A stretch of 64,000 bases of DNA from CAIOYC01 sp964243985 (GCA_964243985.1 CAXTHJ010000007.1:1-64000), one strand, 5' to 3'; counted from the first letter of the stretch, positions 1 through 8,856 are shown. A program made the numbers and translations. The notes: generated by a model not told the origin, from the letters alone.

Positions 1-122
1 CCCTACTTGAAGCCTAGTTATTGCGGGTGATGGCCGCGGGGGAAAGGGTTGATTGGACAGGCATTCGTTCCTGGCCTCTGACCAAACCCATCCTTAAGTC
101 CGTGGATGCGATTTTGGCGAGC

Positions 123-199
123 GGCTTGGGCTGTCAAGGACGCGCGAAGCGCGCCGCTCCGCAGCGGCCCCTACGGGGCCGTCCTTGACAGCCCAAGCC
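123..199. repeat. Nested palindrome with 20-bp inverted arms
   Basis: Positions 123-142 and 180-199 are exact reverse complements of each other (20 of 20 bases). The 37 bases between them hold three smaller hairpins in a row: a CGCG..CGCG element, CCGCT..AGCGG-like, and CCCC-tac-GGGG. The whole unit can fold as a cruciform with a three-leaf tip. It lies in non-coding DNA left of the first gene; nothing else is visible in bases 1-309 apart from this and the short hairpin at 272-287. It may be a repetitive extragenic element or a strong transcription barrier; there is no clear T-run, so an intrinsic terminator is not obvious. Confidence 0.85.
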
Positions 200-271
200 T
201 AGCCTCGCCGTATCGTTCCACCATGGGGCTTAAGGGATATTAGAACTGCGGTGTCACCCGGCCCCGCTCAT

Positions 272-287
272 CCCGGCGAATGCCGGG
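272..287. repeat. Short REP-like hairpin
   Basis: CCCGGC-GAAT-GCCGGG forms a 6-bp stem with a 4-base loop, preceded by TCAT and followed by ACCCAG. This word resembles the short interspersed palindromes that are common between genes of alphaproteobacteria (recalled, not searched). It sits 22 bases past the stop codon of the small minus-strand gene that ends at 310. Confidence 0.6.
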
Positions 288-309
288 ACCCAGATCAGAT
301 GGCTCCGGC

Positions 310-777
310 TCATCGCAAACTAGAGCTTTCAATGATCTCAGCTTTCTCGACATGCAGCCATCGCACCGGCCGAGATCGGCGATCGAATATGGTCCATTCC
401 GGCTGACCTGCTGTCGTCATGAAAGAAGTGAGATAGAACCCACCGCTCACGGAGAGCGTAACTTCAGGGAGCCGGCCGACAAAATCGATTGCTGTTACCC
501 GCTGGCCAATTATCCTCTCAAAGATTGGAGGCCATTCCGCCTTTTCATTATCGCTGCCGCATAAGATGACGGATGCATCTTCAATCCGCCAAGCCCACTC
601 AATCATGAGTCCGAATTCCCCATCGCCGTTGCCCGGCGAACCATCCCGACGAAAAGTTGGTGTGATCTGTCCAAACTCGACAAAGAGCGCTGTGCCGTGC
701 CCATTCCATATATGGGACACAGGAAGGCCGACTAACGCCTCAGCGTATGACTTAATCAGGTCTTGAGTTTCTGGCAC
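310..777 (-). CDS. Hypothetical protein, 155 aa
   Basis: No family that I can name. The protein is soluble-looking, without signal peptide or membrane segment, and has a regular mix of beta-strand-like stretches (GHGTALFVEFG, EFGLMIEWAWRIED). The most plausible start is a GTG at 777; no good ribosome binding site is visible. It stands alone downstream of polA on the same strand, and by eye its codons are less GC-rich than those of polA, which would fit an acquired gene. It may be an orphan or an immunity-like protein, but that is only a guess from its size and solitary position. Confidence 0.65.
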   Translation of the reverse strand: MPETQDLIKSYAEALVGLPVSHIWNGHGTALFVEFGQITPTFRRDGSPGNGDGEFGLMIEWAWRIEDASVILCGSDNEKAEWPPIFERIIGQRVTAIDFVGRLPEVTLSVSGGFYLTSFMTTAGQPEWTIFDRRSRPVRWLHVEKAEIIESSSLR

Positions 778-839
778 GGACTGATTGTATCGACGGCAGG
801 CTCGCGCGCAATATTGATGACTTATGGAGGCGGAAAAGG

Positions 840-853
840 GGGGATTTATCCCC
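840..853 (-). terminator. Weak possible terminator of polA
   Basis: GGGGA-TTTA-TCCCC is a 5-bp stem that overlaps the last base of the polA stop codon. Read on the minus strand it is followed by CC and then TTTT. The stem is short, so termination here is uncertain. Confidence 0.3.
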
Positions 854-3759
854 TAATGCGCCTCATCCCAGTTCCTGGCCGCCCGCGCTTCAACCACCAG
901 CGGCACGGAAATCTCTACCGCCGGGTCGGCGGCGCGCTCCATCACGCGTTTGGCGACGGCCATCACGGTTTCGGCTTCGGCTTCCGGCGCTTCGAACACC
1001 AGTTCGTCGTGGACTTGCAATAGCATCCGCGCCGTCAGCCCCTCAGCTTTCAACGCGGCGGGCATCCGCATCATGGCTCTACGGATGATGTCGGCGGCGG
1101 CGCCCTGGATCGGGGCGTTGATGGCGGCGCGTTCGCCGAAGCTCCGTTCCGCTGGCGACTTGCCGCGGATGGCGGGGATGTTGACCTTCCGCCCAAAGAT
1201 GGTCTGCACATAGCCGTGCTGGCGCACGAACGCCTTGGTCTCGTCCATATAGGCGCGGATGCCGGGGAAACGCTCGAAGTAGAGCTTGATGTAGGCGCCC
1301 GCCTCGGCCTGCGGGATGCCGAGCTGGTTGGAGAGGCCGAAGGCGGAGATGCCGTAGACGATGCCGAAGTTGATCGCCTTGGCCCGGCGGCGGATGTCGG
1401 ACGGCATCCCCTCCACCGGCACGCCGAAGATTTCCGAGGCGGTCATGGCGTGGATGTCGTGCTCCAGCCGGAAGGCCTCCTTCAACTGCGGGATGTCGCC
1501 GATGTGGGCGAGGAGGCGCAGCTCGATCTGCGAATAGTCCGCCGAGATCAGCACATTGCCTTCGTCGGCGATGAAGCAGGTGCGGAGCTTGCGGCCCTCC
1601 TCCGTGCGGATCGGGATGTTCTGCAGGTTCGGGTCGGTGGAGGCCAGCCGCCCGGTGGACGCCGCCGCCAAGGAAAACGAGGTGTGCACCCGCCCGGTGC
1701 GGGACGAGACTGCGGCCACTAGAGCGTCGGTATAGGTGTTCTTCAGCTTGGCCACCTGGCGCCAGTCTACCAGGGTGCGGGGCAGGGCCTCGCCCTGCTC
1801 GGCCAGGTCCTCCAGCACCTTCACGTCGGTGGCCCAGGCGCCGGTGGCGGTCTTCTTGGCGCCGGCAAGGCCCATTTCGCCGAAGAGAATATCGCCGATC
1901 TGCTTGGGGCTGCCGAGGTTGAAGGGGCGGCCGGCCAATTCGTGCGCCCTGGCCTCCAGTTCGACCATCTTCAGCCCGAACTCGTGGCCGAGCTGGCGCA
2001 GGCGCTCCGGATCGACCTTGATCCCCTCCAGCTCCATGGCCTTCAGCACCGCCGGCATGCCCCGCTCCAGCGTCTCATAGACGGTGAGCAGGCCCTCGGC
2101 GCGCAGGCGCGGCTTCAGGACGTTGTAGAGCCGCAGCGTCACGTCCGCGTCCTCGGCGGCGTAGCAGGTGGCGGGATGCAGCTCGACCTGGGCAAAGCTC
2201 TTCTGCGCCTTGCCGGTTCCGGCCACCTTTTTGAACGGGATCGGGGTGTGGCCGAGGTGGAGCTGCGACAGCTCGTCCATGCCGTGGCCGTGCAGTCCGC
2301 CCTCCAGCACGTAGGAGATCAGCATGGTGTCTTCGATCGGGAAGACCTCGACGCCGTGGCGGGAGAGCACCGCCATGTCGTACTTGGCGTTCTGGGCCAC
2401 CTTCAGCACCGCCGGGTCTTCCAGAAGGGGCTTCAGCTTGGCCAACGCCTCGCCGCAATCGAGCTGGCGCCAGTCCGCCTCGTCCTTTTCGTCCGCGCCT
2501 TCCGGTTCGCCGAAATCCAGGCCCCTGGGTCCGATGTCCGCCGCCTTGCAGTGGCCGACCGGGATATAGGCCGCTTCGCCCGGCGAGATGGCGATGGAGA
2601 CTCCGCAGAGGCCGGCGTCTGACGAGGAAAGCGAATCTGTTTCGGTGTCGAAGGCGATCACCCCCGCCGCCCGCGCCCTGGCGATCCAGGCGTCCAGCGC
2701 CTCGTGATCGCGCAGACAATGGTAGGTGGTCGGATCGATGGCGATGGCGGCGGCCACGGCCTGCGGCGTCGGCGCGGCGGGGCGGGAGACGACCGGACCT
2801 CCGGGCGCGCGGGCTTGCGGCCCCTCAGCCACCCGGCGCGCTAACGTGCGAAACTCCATAGCCTCCAGGAAGGCCGCCAGCGTCGGACCGTCCGGGTCGC
2901 GCACCGTCAGGCTCTCCACCGGCGCGGGCACGGGCGCGTCGTCGGCCAGCCGCACCAGTTCGCGGGAGAGGCGCACCTGATCGGCGAAGGCCATCAAGGT
3001 TTCGCGCTTTTTCGGCTGCTTGATCTCGTGAGCACGCTCCAGGAGGGTGTCGAGATCGCCAAATTCGGTGAGCAGCTGCACCGCCGTCTTGATGCCGATG
3101 CCTGGGGCGCCGGGCACGTTGTCGACGCTGTCGCCGGCCAAGGCCTGGATCTCCACCACCCGCTCGGGGCCCATGCCAAACTTCTCGATCACCTGATCGC
3201 GCCCGATCTTCAGCGACTTCATCGGGTCGAACATGGAGATCTGTTCGTTTACCAGCTGCATCAAGTCCTTGTCGGACGAGACGATGACGACCTCGCCCCC
3301 CGCCTCGGCCACCTGGCGCGCGTAGGTGGCGATCAGGTCGTCGGCCTCGTAGCCGTCCAGCTCCAGCGCCGGCACGCCGAACGCCCGCGTCGCTTCCCGC
3401 ACCAGGGGGAACTGCGGGATCAGGTCCTCCGGCGGCGGCGGGCGGTGGGCCTTGTACTGATCGTAGAGCCTGGTGCGGAAGGTCTTTTCCGAGGCGTCGA
3501 AGATCACCGCCAGGTGGGTCGGCTTCTCCGCCTTCATCTCGCAGAGGAATTTCCACAGCATGTTGCAGAAGCCCGCCACGGCGCCGAGCGGCAGTCCGTC
3601 GCGCTTGCGGGTCAAGGGCGGCAGGGCGTGGAAGGCGCGGAAGATGTATCCGGACCCGTCGATCAAATAGAGGCGGATAGGTTGATCGACGTTGATCCGA
3701 CGCTGGATCGCCTCGCTCTGGTCGATATCCTCAGGATCGAGGCTCAGGATTTCGGTCAT
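853..3759 (-). CDS. polA: DNA polymerase I
   Basis: Fills gaps and removes RNA primers during replication and repair. At 968 residues it is slightly longer than the usual 920-950. The 5'-3' nuclease domain covers about residues 28-300 (LIDGSGYIFR, GYEADDLIA, SSDKDL). A 3'-5' proofreading domain follows, with its first carboxylate motif DTET near residue 370, so the acidic residues needed for proofreading appear intact. The polymerase domain carries motif A (DYSQIELR, about 743), motif B (NFGIVYGIS, about 798) and motif C (QVHDELVFE, about 916). ATG start at 3759. The gene is monocistronic by spacing. Identification is secure. Confidence 0.97.
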   Translation of the reverse strand: MTEILSLDPEDIDQSEAIQRRINVDQPIRLYLIDGSGYIFRAFHALPPLTRKRDGLPLGAVAGFCNMLWKFLCEMKAEKPTHLAVIFDASEKTFRTRLYDQYKAHRPPPPEDLIPQFPLVREATRAFGVPALELDGYEADDLIATYARQVAEAGGEVVIVSSDKDLMQLVNEQISMFDPMKSLKIGRDQVIEKFGMGPERVVEIQALAGDSVDNVPGAPGIGIKTAVQLLTEFGDLDTLLERAHEIKQPKKRETLMAFADQVRLSRELVRLADDAPVPAPVESLTVRDPDGPTLAAFLEAMEFRTLARRVAEGPQARAPGGPVVSRPAAPTPQAVAAAIAIDPTTYHCLRDHEALDAWIARARAAGVIAFDTETDSLSSSDAGLCGVSIAISPGEAAYIPVGHCKAADIGPRGLDFGEPEGADEKDEADWRQLDCGEALAKLKPLLEDPAVLKVAQNAKYDMAVLSRHGVEVFPIEDTMLISYVLEGGLHGHGMDELSQLHLGHTPIPFKKVAGTGKAQKSFAQVELHPATCYAAEDADVTLRLYNVLKPRLRAEGLLTVYETLERGMPAVLKAMELEGIKVDPERLRQLGHEFGLKMVELEARAHELAGRPFNLGSPKQIGDILFGEMGLAGAKKTATGAWATDVKVLEDLAEQGEALPRTLVDWRQVAKLKNTYTDALVAAVSSRTGRVHTSFSLAAASTGRLASTDPNLQNIPIRTEEGRKLRTCFIADEGNVLISADYSQIELRLLAHIGDIPQLKEAFRLEHDIHAMTASEIFGVPVEGMPSDIRRRAKAINFGIVYGISAFGLSNQLGIPQAEAGAYIKLYFERFPGIRAYMDETKAFVRQHGYVQTIFGRKVNIPAIRGKSPAERSFGERAAINAPIQGAAADIIRRAMMRMPAALKAEGLTARMLLQVHDELVFEAPEAEAETVMAVAKRVMERAADPAVEISVPLVVEARAARNWDEAH

Positions 3760-3815
3760 ACCGGGTAGGATAATCGGTTAACCGCCTCCGGTCACGCCCA
3801 GTTCGTCAAGCCTGC

Positions 3816-4472
3816 TTAAGACCCTGCTTCCACCGGCAGACCGAGTTCGCTGCGGATATACTTATATTCCGAGCGATCCTCGCAGGCGCAGCCGCGGAGC
3901 TGGCCGTGGCCGTCCTTCCAGATCAGCGTGGGGTAGCGGAGCTGAATGCCGTTTTCCGCCAGCAGCGGGGTCAGATTATCCACAAGTACGCGGCCCTTTT
4001 CCACCAGGGCCGCGCGCGCCGGATCGGTGTCGCCGGACTTGAGCCCTTCGCCGGTGAAGGCGTCCACGGGAGTTTCGGTCCAGGTCTGGAAGGTCTTCCA
4101 GCTGCGCGTGGCCCACACCTCGCCCACGCCGGTGCGCTCCGGCTCGGTGGACTTGGCGCGGCGGGCGACGATGATGACGCGGGTGTCCACCCCGGCCTTC
4201 TGCAGATCGGGAAACTGCTCGGTCTCGAAGCGGATGCAGTCGGGGCAGCTTCGGAACGACAGCATGTAGAGCGGCTTGCCCTTGAGGTGGGGCGACACCC
4301 AGCCCGACTGTTTCAGAAGGGCCTCGATCTTGGGCGCGTCCTTGGTGATGGCGTGGATGCCGCCGGCGGCGCGGGCGGCGTCTTCAGCCGACTGGTGCAA
4401 CACTTCGGCGAGCGCGGGGACAGCAATCAACGCAGATACAGCGGCGAGGACGGCGAGAGGACGACGCAACAT
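3816..4472 (-). CDS. Exported thioredoxin-fold protein
   Basis: Predicted periplasmic thiol-disulfide protein of 218 residues. The N-terminus is a signal peptide (basic MLRR, hydrophobic run, ALA cleavage site near residue 22). The mature part has a CPDC motif near residue 83, preceded by a hydrophobic strand (LYMLSF), as in thioredoxin-like folds of the DsbC/DsbG kind. A second cysteine pair, CAC, lies near the C-terminus. I prefer the ATG at 4472, which has GAGGTG just upstream, over one 30 bases earlier, because the signal peptide then begins properly. The redox partner is unknown, and the exact Dsb subfamily cannot be set from sequence alone. Confidence 0.75.
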   Translation of the reverse strand: MLRRPLAVLAAVSALIAVPALAEVLHQSAEDAARAAGGIHAITKDAPKIEALLKQSGWVSPHLKGKPLYMLSFRSCPDCIRFETEQFPDLQKAGVDTRVIIVARRAKSTEPERTGVGEVWATRSWKTFQTWTETPVDAFTGEGLKSGDTDPARAALVEKGRVLVDNLTPLLAENGIQLRYPTLIWKDGHGQLRGCACEDRSEYKYIRSELGLPVEAGS

Positions 4473-4507
4473 GAACACCTCGGGAAAAGCGGCCGCTTTC
4501 AAGGCGA

Positions 4508-4633
4508 CTATATGGGCGTTCCGGCCAAGTGGACCAGCCCCACAACCGATAAAGCCGCGATCGCCGCGACCGCGCCGAAGATTACGGCGAAAGCCTTAGG
4601 GCGCTTGGCATAGCGACGGGTACGTTCAGCCAT
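4508..4633 (-). CDS. Small membrane protein, 41 aa
   Basis: A short open frame that begins 12 bases after the sdhB stop codon and runs to 4508. The product has a strongly basic N-terminus (MAERTRRYAKRPK) followed by one hydrophobic helix of about 22 residues (FAVIFGAVAAIAALSVVGLV) and a short tail, the pattern of a single-pass inner-membrane peptide with its N-terminus inside. Position suggests co-transcription with the succinate dehydrogenase genes. The ribosome binding site is poor. I do not recognise a family; the reading rests on composition, topology and position only. Confidence 0.5.
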   Translation of the reverse strand: MAERTRRYAKRPKAFAVIFGAVAAIAALSVVGLVHLAGTPI

Positions 4634-4645
4634 CTACCGATTGGC

Positions 4646-5425
4646 TCAGGTGACCCGATCCACCAGCATGGCCTTGGTTTCCGCGATGGCTTTGGCCGGG
4701 TTCAGCCCCTTCGGGCAAACCTGAGCGCAGTTCATGATGGTGTGGCAACGATAGAGCTTGAACGGGTCCTCCAAATCGTCGAGGCGCTGGCCCTTGGCTT
4801 CGTCGCGGCTGTCGGAAAGCCAGCGTTGCGCCTGCAGAAGCGTGGCCGGGCCGAGGTACTTCTCCGGGTTCCACCAGTAGCTCGGGCAGGAGGTGGTGCA
4901 GCAGGCGCAGAGGATGCACTCGTAGAGACCGTCGAGCTTGCTGCGATCCTCCGGCGACTGGGTCCACTCCTTCTGCGGCATCGGCGTTTCGGTGTGCAGC
5001 CAGGGCTCGATGGAGGCGTATTGGGCGTAGAAGAGGGTGAGGTCGGGGACGAGGTCCTTCACCACCGGCATGGAGGGCAGAGGCGAGACGGCGACGCCGG
5101 TCTTGTAATCCTCGTGCCCGTGGGTGCAGGCCAGGGTGTTGCGCCCGCCGATGTTCATGGCGCAGGAGCCGCAGACCCCTTCGCGGCAGGAACGGCGGAG
5201 CGCCAGGGTCGGGTCCATGGTGTTCTTGATATGCAAGAGGACGTCCAGCACCATCGGGCCACAAGCCGCGACGTCCACGTCGTAGGTGTCCCAGCGGGGG
5301 TTCTTCGACCCCTCCGGATCGTAGCGATAGATCTTGAAGGTCTTCACCGTCTTGGCGCCCTCGGGCGCGGGATGGTGCCTGCCTTTGACGATCTTGGAAT
5401 TCTTGGGGAGGGTGAAGGCGACCAT
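4646..5425 (-). CDS. sdhB: Succinate dehydrogenase iron-sulfur subunit
   Basis: Carries electrons from the flavoprotein to ubiquinone in respiratory complex II on the inner face of the cytoplasmic membrane. The 259-residue protein shows all cluster ligands: C80, C85, C88 and C100 for the 2Fe-2S centre, and C170, C173, C176, C180 with C227, C233 and C237 for the 4Fe-4S and 3Fe-4S centres. ATG start at 5425. It is the last of the four sdh subunit genes in transcription order and is separated from sdhA by an acyltransferase gene, which is not the usual arrangement. Confidence 0.97.
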   Translation of the reverse strand: MVAFTLPKNSKIVKGRHHPAPEGAKTVKTFKIYRYDPEGSKNPRWDTYDVDVAACGPMVLDVLLHIKNTMDPTLALRRSCREGVCGSCAMNIGGRNTLACTHGHEDYKTGVAVSPLPSMPVVKDLVPDLTLFYAQYASIEPWLHTETPMPQKEWTQSPEDRSKLDGLYECILCACCTTSCPSYWWNPEKYLGPATLLQAQRWLSDSRDEAKGQRLDDLEDPFKLYRCHTIMNCAQVCPKGLNPAKAIAETKAMLVDRVT

Positions 5426-5429
5426 GGGA

Positions 5430-6650
5430 CTACCCGTTCGGAAGCGTTGAAGAGAGGGACTTGGAGAAGACCCGGCGCAGGACCGCTGAACGCGGGAGGC
5501 GCGACGGGAGTTTGAAATCAGCAGCGGTGAGGGCGGTCAAGCGCAGGATCACCCGCTTGCCTGGGACCTCGACCCAACGGAACAGGACCAGCGAGAGGGC
5601 GATCATCGCCGCCGTCACCAGCCCGAGGGCGGCAGGCCACGGTATGACTTTGGACAGAAGCTCAATCAGAACGATCCCCACCACCGAATGGATCAGATAG
5701 AGCGAGTAGGACGCTTCCCCGAGCTTGGCCAGAGGCGCCCAGCCGAACGGCTTCACCAAAGGGCTGCCTAGGGTGAAGAGGATAAAAGCCGTTAAGATCA
5801 AGGCGTTGACGAACGCGAAGCCGATCGGACCGCCCGCCGGATAATCAAAACTCAGCCAGCCTTGGGCGAAGATGATCAATGTTGAAATCAACATAGAAGT
5901 GGCGGCTTCAACGGTCAGCTTTCCCGCCGCGTTGAAGCGGAAGAGCCCTACCCCGAAGGTGAAGTAGGGCAAGAAAGTTGGCAGGAGCAGCGTCCACGCC
6001 AGGTCCCGGTGTGGGTATTGCAGCACGCGCACCCCGGCGATGAAGGAGACCACCGTGAGCGCCGTCAACGCGGGCAGGAAGCGCTTCCTGAACAAGGTGA
6101 ACAGGATCGCCGCCAGGATGTAGAAGCGCACCTCGATCCAGAGGGTCCAGTAGACCCCGTCCACCCAGCCGAGGTTATTCACGCCGAGCCCATCGCCGAA
6201 CAGACTGGGGTCGATGAACAGGGCGGAGGAGATGACGCTGAGGACCCCGACCTTCCACTGAGCCGGGCCGAACTGCGCGACGACCATGGTGATGGCGATG
6301 CAGACCAGCATAGCGGGCCAGAGCCGGGCGAGGCGGCGGCGGGCGAAGTCCCATACAGTGGCGCACCGCTCCAGCGTCATGCAGATGACGAAGCCGGAGA
6401 TGACGAAGAAAAGCTCCACCCCCGCCCAGCCGTAGTTGAGCACCGGCCCAAGGACCGGTAAGTGTGCGAAGAAGCCGTGGTAGGGGTAGAGGTCGGTATC
6501 CGAGTGCGGGGGCGTCCAGCGTACGCCGTAATGAAAGCCCATAACCAAAAGGATCGCCACCGCGCGCATTCCGTCGAGCACGGCGACGCGAGAGTAGCCC
6601 GTCAAGGACTGGCCCCCCTTGCCGACGGATGGAGCGGCCGCGCTGGTCAA
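5430..6650 (-). CDS. Acyltransferase family 3 membrane protein
   Basis: A 406-residue protein of the OafA/acyltransferase-3 type, which moves acetyl or longer acyl groups onto sugars of surface polysaccharides from within the inner membrane. Visible features are the N-terminal LDGMRAVAILLVMGFHY segment with the family histidine, the GVELFFVISGFVI helix, and about ten hydrophobic segments. The gene begins 10 bases after the sdhA stop and ends 4 bases before the sdhB start, so it must share their transcript. This sits oddly with succinate dehydrogenase and suggests insertion of a gene into the operon. The substrate cannot be told; O-acetylation of O-antigen or exopolysaccharide is the likeliest role. 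Confidence 0.88.
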   Translation of the reverse strand: MTSAAAPSVGKGGQSLTGYSRVAVLDGMRAVAILLVMGFHYGVRWTPPHSDTDLYPYHGFFAHLPVLGPVLNYGWAGVELFFVISGFVICMTLERCATVWDFARRRLARLWPAMLVCIAITMVVAQFGPAQWKVGVLSVISSALFIDPSLFGDGLGVNNLGWVDGVYWTLWIEVRFYILAAILFTLFRKRFLPALTALTVVSFIAGVRVLQYPHRDLAWTLLLPTFLPYFTFGVGLFRFNAAGKLTVEAATSMLISTLIIFAQGWLSFDYPAGGPIGFAFVNALILTAFILFTLGSPLVKPFGWAPLAKLGEASYSLYLIHSVVGIVLIELLSKVIPWPAALGLVTAAMIALSLVLFRWVEVPGKRVILRLTALTAADFKLPSRLPRSAVLRRVFSKSLSSTLPNG

Positions 6651-6660
6651 GACGTTTCGA

Positions 6661-8448
6661 TCAATACACCCGCGCCTTCGGTTGGATGTAGGCGATGTCG
6701 TTGCTCATGGTGTAGGTATGCACCGGACGGGAATCGAGGGTCACCCTGCCCGTAGCGGGATTGAGCCACGACAGGGTGTGCTTCATCCAATTCACGTCGT
6801 CCCGGTCCTTGAAGTCCTCCCGCGCGTGGGCGCCGCGGCTTTCCTGGCGGCTGACGGCGGAGTTCACGGTGACGGCGGCCTGGACGATCAGGTTGTCGAA
6901 CTCCAGCGTCTCCATCAGATCGGTGTTCCAGATCAGGCCGCGGTCGGTCACCCTGATGTCGGCCACCTTGGCGAAGACGGCGGCGATCTTGTCGACCCCC
7001 TCCCTCATGGTTTCTTCAGTGCGGAACACGGCGCAGTCGTTCTGCATGGCGTGTTGCATCTCGTCGCGGAGGACAGCGGTGGGCAGGGAGCCGTTGGCGC
7101 TGCGGAACTTGTCGAAGCGGGCGAGATGGCTGTCGGTCCAGTTAGATTTCAGCTCCCGTTGGCGCTCGCCCGGCTTGACGGTCTCGGCCGCCCGAAGCCC
7201 CGCCGCGCGGCCGAACACCACGAGGTCGGTCAGGGAGTTGGAGCCCAGGCGGTTGGCGCCGTGCACCGAGACGCAGGCCGCCTCGCCCACCGCCATCAGC
7301 CCCGGCACGATCTGATCCGAGTTGGCGCCCGCCTTGGTCAAGACCTCGCCGTGATAGTTGGTGGGGATGCCGCCCATGTTGTAGTGCACGGTAGGCAGAA
7401 CCGGGATCGGCTCCTTGGTCACGTCGACGCCGGCGAAAACCTTGGCGCTCTCGCTAATGCCGGGCAGGCGCTCGTGGATGATCTTCGGGTCTAGGTGATC
7501 CAAGTGCAGGAAGATGTGGTCCTTCTTCGGCCCAACGCCCCGTCCCTCGCGGATCTCGATGGTCATGGAGCGGGAGACCACGTCGCGGCTGGCGAGGTCC
7601 TTGGCGGACGGCGCATAGCGCTCCATGAACCGCTCGCCCTCGGAGTTGGTGAGGTAGCCGCCCTCGCCCCGCACGCCCTCGGTGATCAGCACGCCCGCGC
7701 CGTAGATGCCGGTGGGGTGGAACTGCACGAACTCCATGTCCTGAAGCGGCAGGCCGGCGCGCAGCACCATGCCGCCGCCGTCGCCGGTGCAGGTGTGAGC
7801 CGAGGTGCAGGAGAAGTAGGCGCGCCCGTATCCGCCGGTGGCCAGGATCACCAGGTTGGCGGAGAAGCGGTGCAAGGTGCCGTCGTCCAGCTTCCAGGCG
7901 GTGACGCCTCGGCAAACCCCCTCATCCATGATCAGGTCGAGGACGAAATACTCGATGTAGAAGTCCACCGCATGCTTCAGGCTCTGGCCGTAGAGGGTGT
8001 GCAGGATGGCGTGGCCGGTGCGGTCGGCGGCGGCGCAGGTGCGCTGGATCGGCCCCTCGCCGAAGTTCTTAGTCATGCCGCCGAAGGCGCGCTGGTAAAT
8101 CTTGCCCTCGTCGGTGCGGGAGAAGGGCACGCCCCAGTGCTCCAGCTCGTAAACCGCGTCCGGCGCGTGGCGGCAGAGGTATTCGATAGCGTCCTGGTCG
8201 CCAAGCCAGTCGGAGCCCTTCACCGTGTCGTACATGTGCCAGCGCCAGTCGTCGTCGCCCATGTTGCCCAGGCTGGCGCTGATGCCGCCTTGCGCCGCGA
8301 CCGTATGGCTGCGGGTGGGGAACACCTTGCTGATGCAGGCTGTCTTCAGCCCGGCTTGCGCGCAACCGAGCGCGGCGCGCAGGCCCGATCCCCCCGCGCC
8401 CACCACCACCACGTCAAAGGCGTGATCGACAAACTTGTACCCGGCCAT
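6661..8448 (-). CDS. sdhA: Succinate dehydrogenase flavoprotein subunit
   Basis: Catalytic subunit of complex II, oxidising succinate to fumarate with covalently bound FAD. With the ATG at 8448 it has 595 residues, the standard size. The FAD-binding start VVVVGAGGSGLRA lies at about residues 13-25, and the histidine expected to carry FAD is H48 in RSHTVAAQGG. A longer open frame extends upstream, but 8448 is favoured because the codon overlaps the sdhD stop by one base (TGATG) and the conserved N-terminus starts there. Second-last sdh subunit gene in the operon, followed by the intruding acyltransferase gene. Confidence 0.97.
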   Translation of the reverse strand: MAGYKFVDHAFDVVVVGAGGSGLRAALGCAQAGLKTACISKVFPTRSHTVAAQGGISASLGNMGDDDWRWHMYDTVKGSDWLGDQDAIEYLCRHAPDAVYELEHWGVPFSRTDEGKIYQRAFGGMTKNFGEGPIQRTCAAADRTGHAILHTLYGQSLKHAVDFYIEYFVLDLIMDEGVCRGVTAWKLDDGTLHRFSANLVILATGGYGRAYFSCTSAHTCTGDGGGMVLRAGLPLQDMEFVQFHPTGIYGAGVLITEGVRGEGGYLTNSEGERFMERYAPSAKDLASRDVVSRSMTIEIREGRGVGPKKDHIFLHLDHLDPKIIHERLPGISESAKVFAGVDVTKEPIPVLPTVHYNMGGIPTNYHGEVLTKAGANSDQIVPGLMAVGEAACVSVHGANRLGSNSLTDLVVFGRAAGLRAAETVKPGERQRELKSNWTDSHLARFDKFRSANGSLPTAVLRDEMQHAMQNDCAVFRTEETMREGVDKIAAVFAKVADIRVTDRGLIWNTDLMETLEFDNLIVQAAVTVNSAVSRQESRGAHAREDFKDRDDVNWMKHTLSWLNPATGRVTLDSRPVHTYTMSNDIAYIQPKARVY

Positions 8449-8855
8449 CAGACGGCTCCCACGGCGCTGAACGCCACCTTCAATACAGATAGGGTAGCGA
8501 GCGCCGCGGCGCCGTAGGCGACGAAGGTGTTGAGCAGCAAACTGCCGGTTTTCAATAGCGGCTGGTGCACGTAATCCTCGATGATCACCTGCATGCCGAT
8601 CCTGGCATGGAAGAAGCCGACGGCCAGCAGCAGCGCCAGGGGCGCCATGTGCAACGGCGAGCGGGTCCACGCCACTGCGCCATCATAGCTCAGCGGCGCG
8701 AGTTTCAGCGCCGACCAGACGCCCCACAGCAGCAGCACTACCAGCGCCACGCCGGACGCGCGCTGGCCGATGAAGTGGCCAACCCCATGGTGGGCGGCTC
8801 CAAGTCCGCGCGCGCGGGACAGGGGCGTGCGGTAGCCTTGTTGCGGTCCGGCCAT
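8448..8855 (-). CDS. sdhD: Succinate dehydrogenase membrane anchor SdhD
   Basis: Hydrophobic anchor of complex II, 135 residues with three predicted membrane helices (about 37-55, 68-88 and 101-125). The RASGVALVVLL start of helix one and the HARIGMQVIIEDYVH segment, with the histidine expected to bind haem b and the tyrosine near the quinone site, are typical of the family. It starts one base after the sdhC stop and overlaps the sdhA start by one base. Confidence 0.93.
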   Translation of the reverse strand: MAGPQQGYRTPLSRARGLGAAHHGVGHFIGQRASGVALVVLLLWGVWSALKLAPLSYDGAVAWTRSPLHMAPLALLLAVGFFHARIGMQVIIEDYVHQPLLKTGSLLLNTFVAYGAAALATLSVLKVAFSAVGAV

Positions 8856-8856
8856 C

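Noticed and set aside
1..122. Gene or riboswitch at the left edge
   Set aside because: No frame with a start and no recognisable aptamer; the sequence is cut by the window border.
3028..3768. Plus-strand open frame of 246 codons opposite the start of polA
   Set aside because: Antisense to the 5'-nuclease domain; no start signal and no motif.
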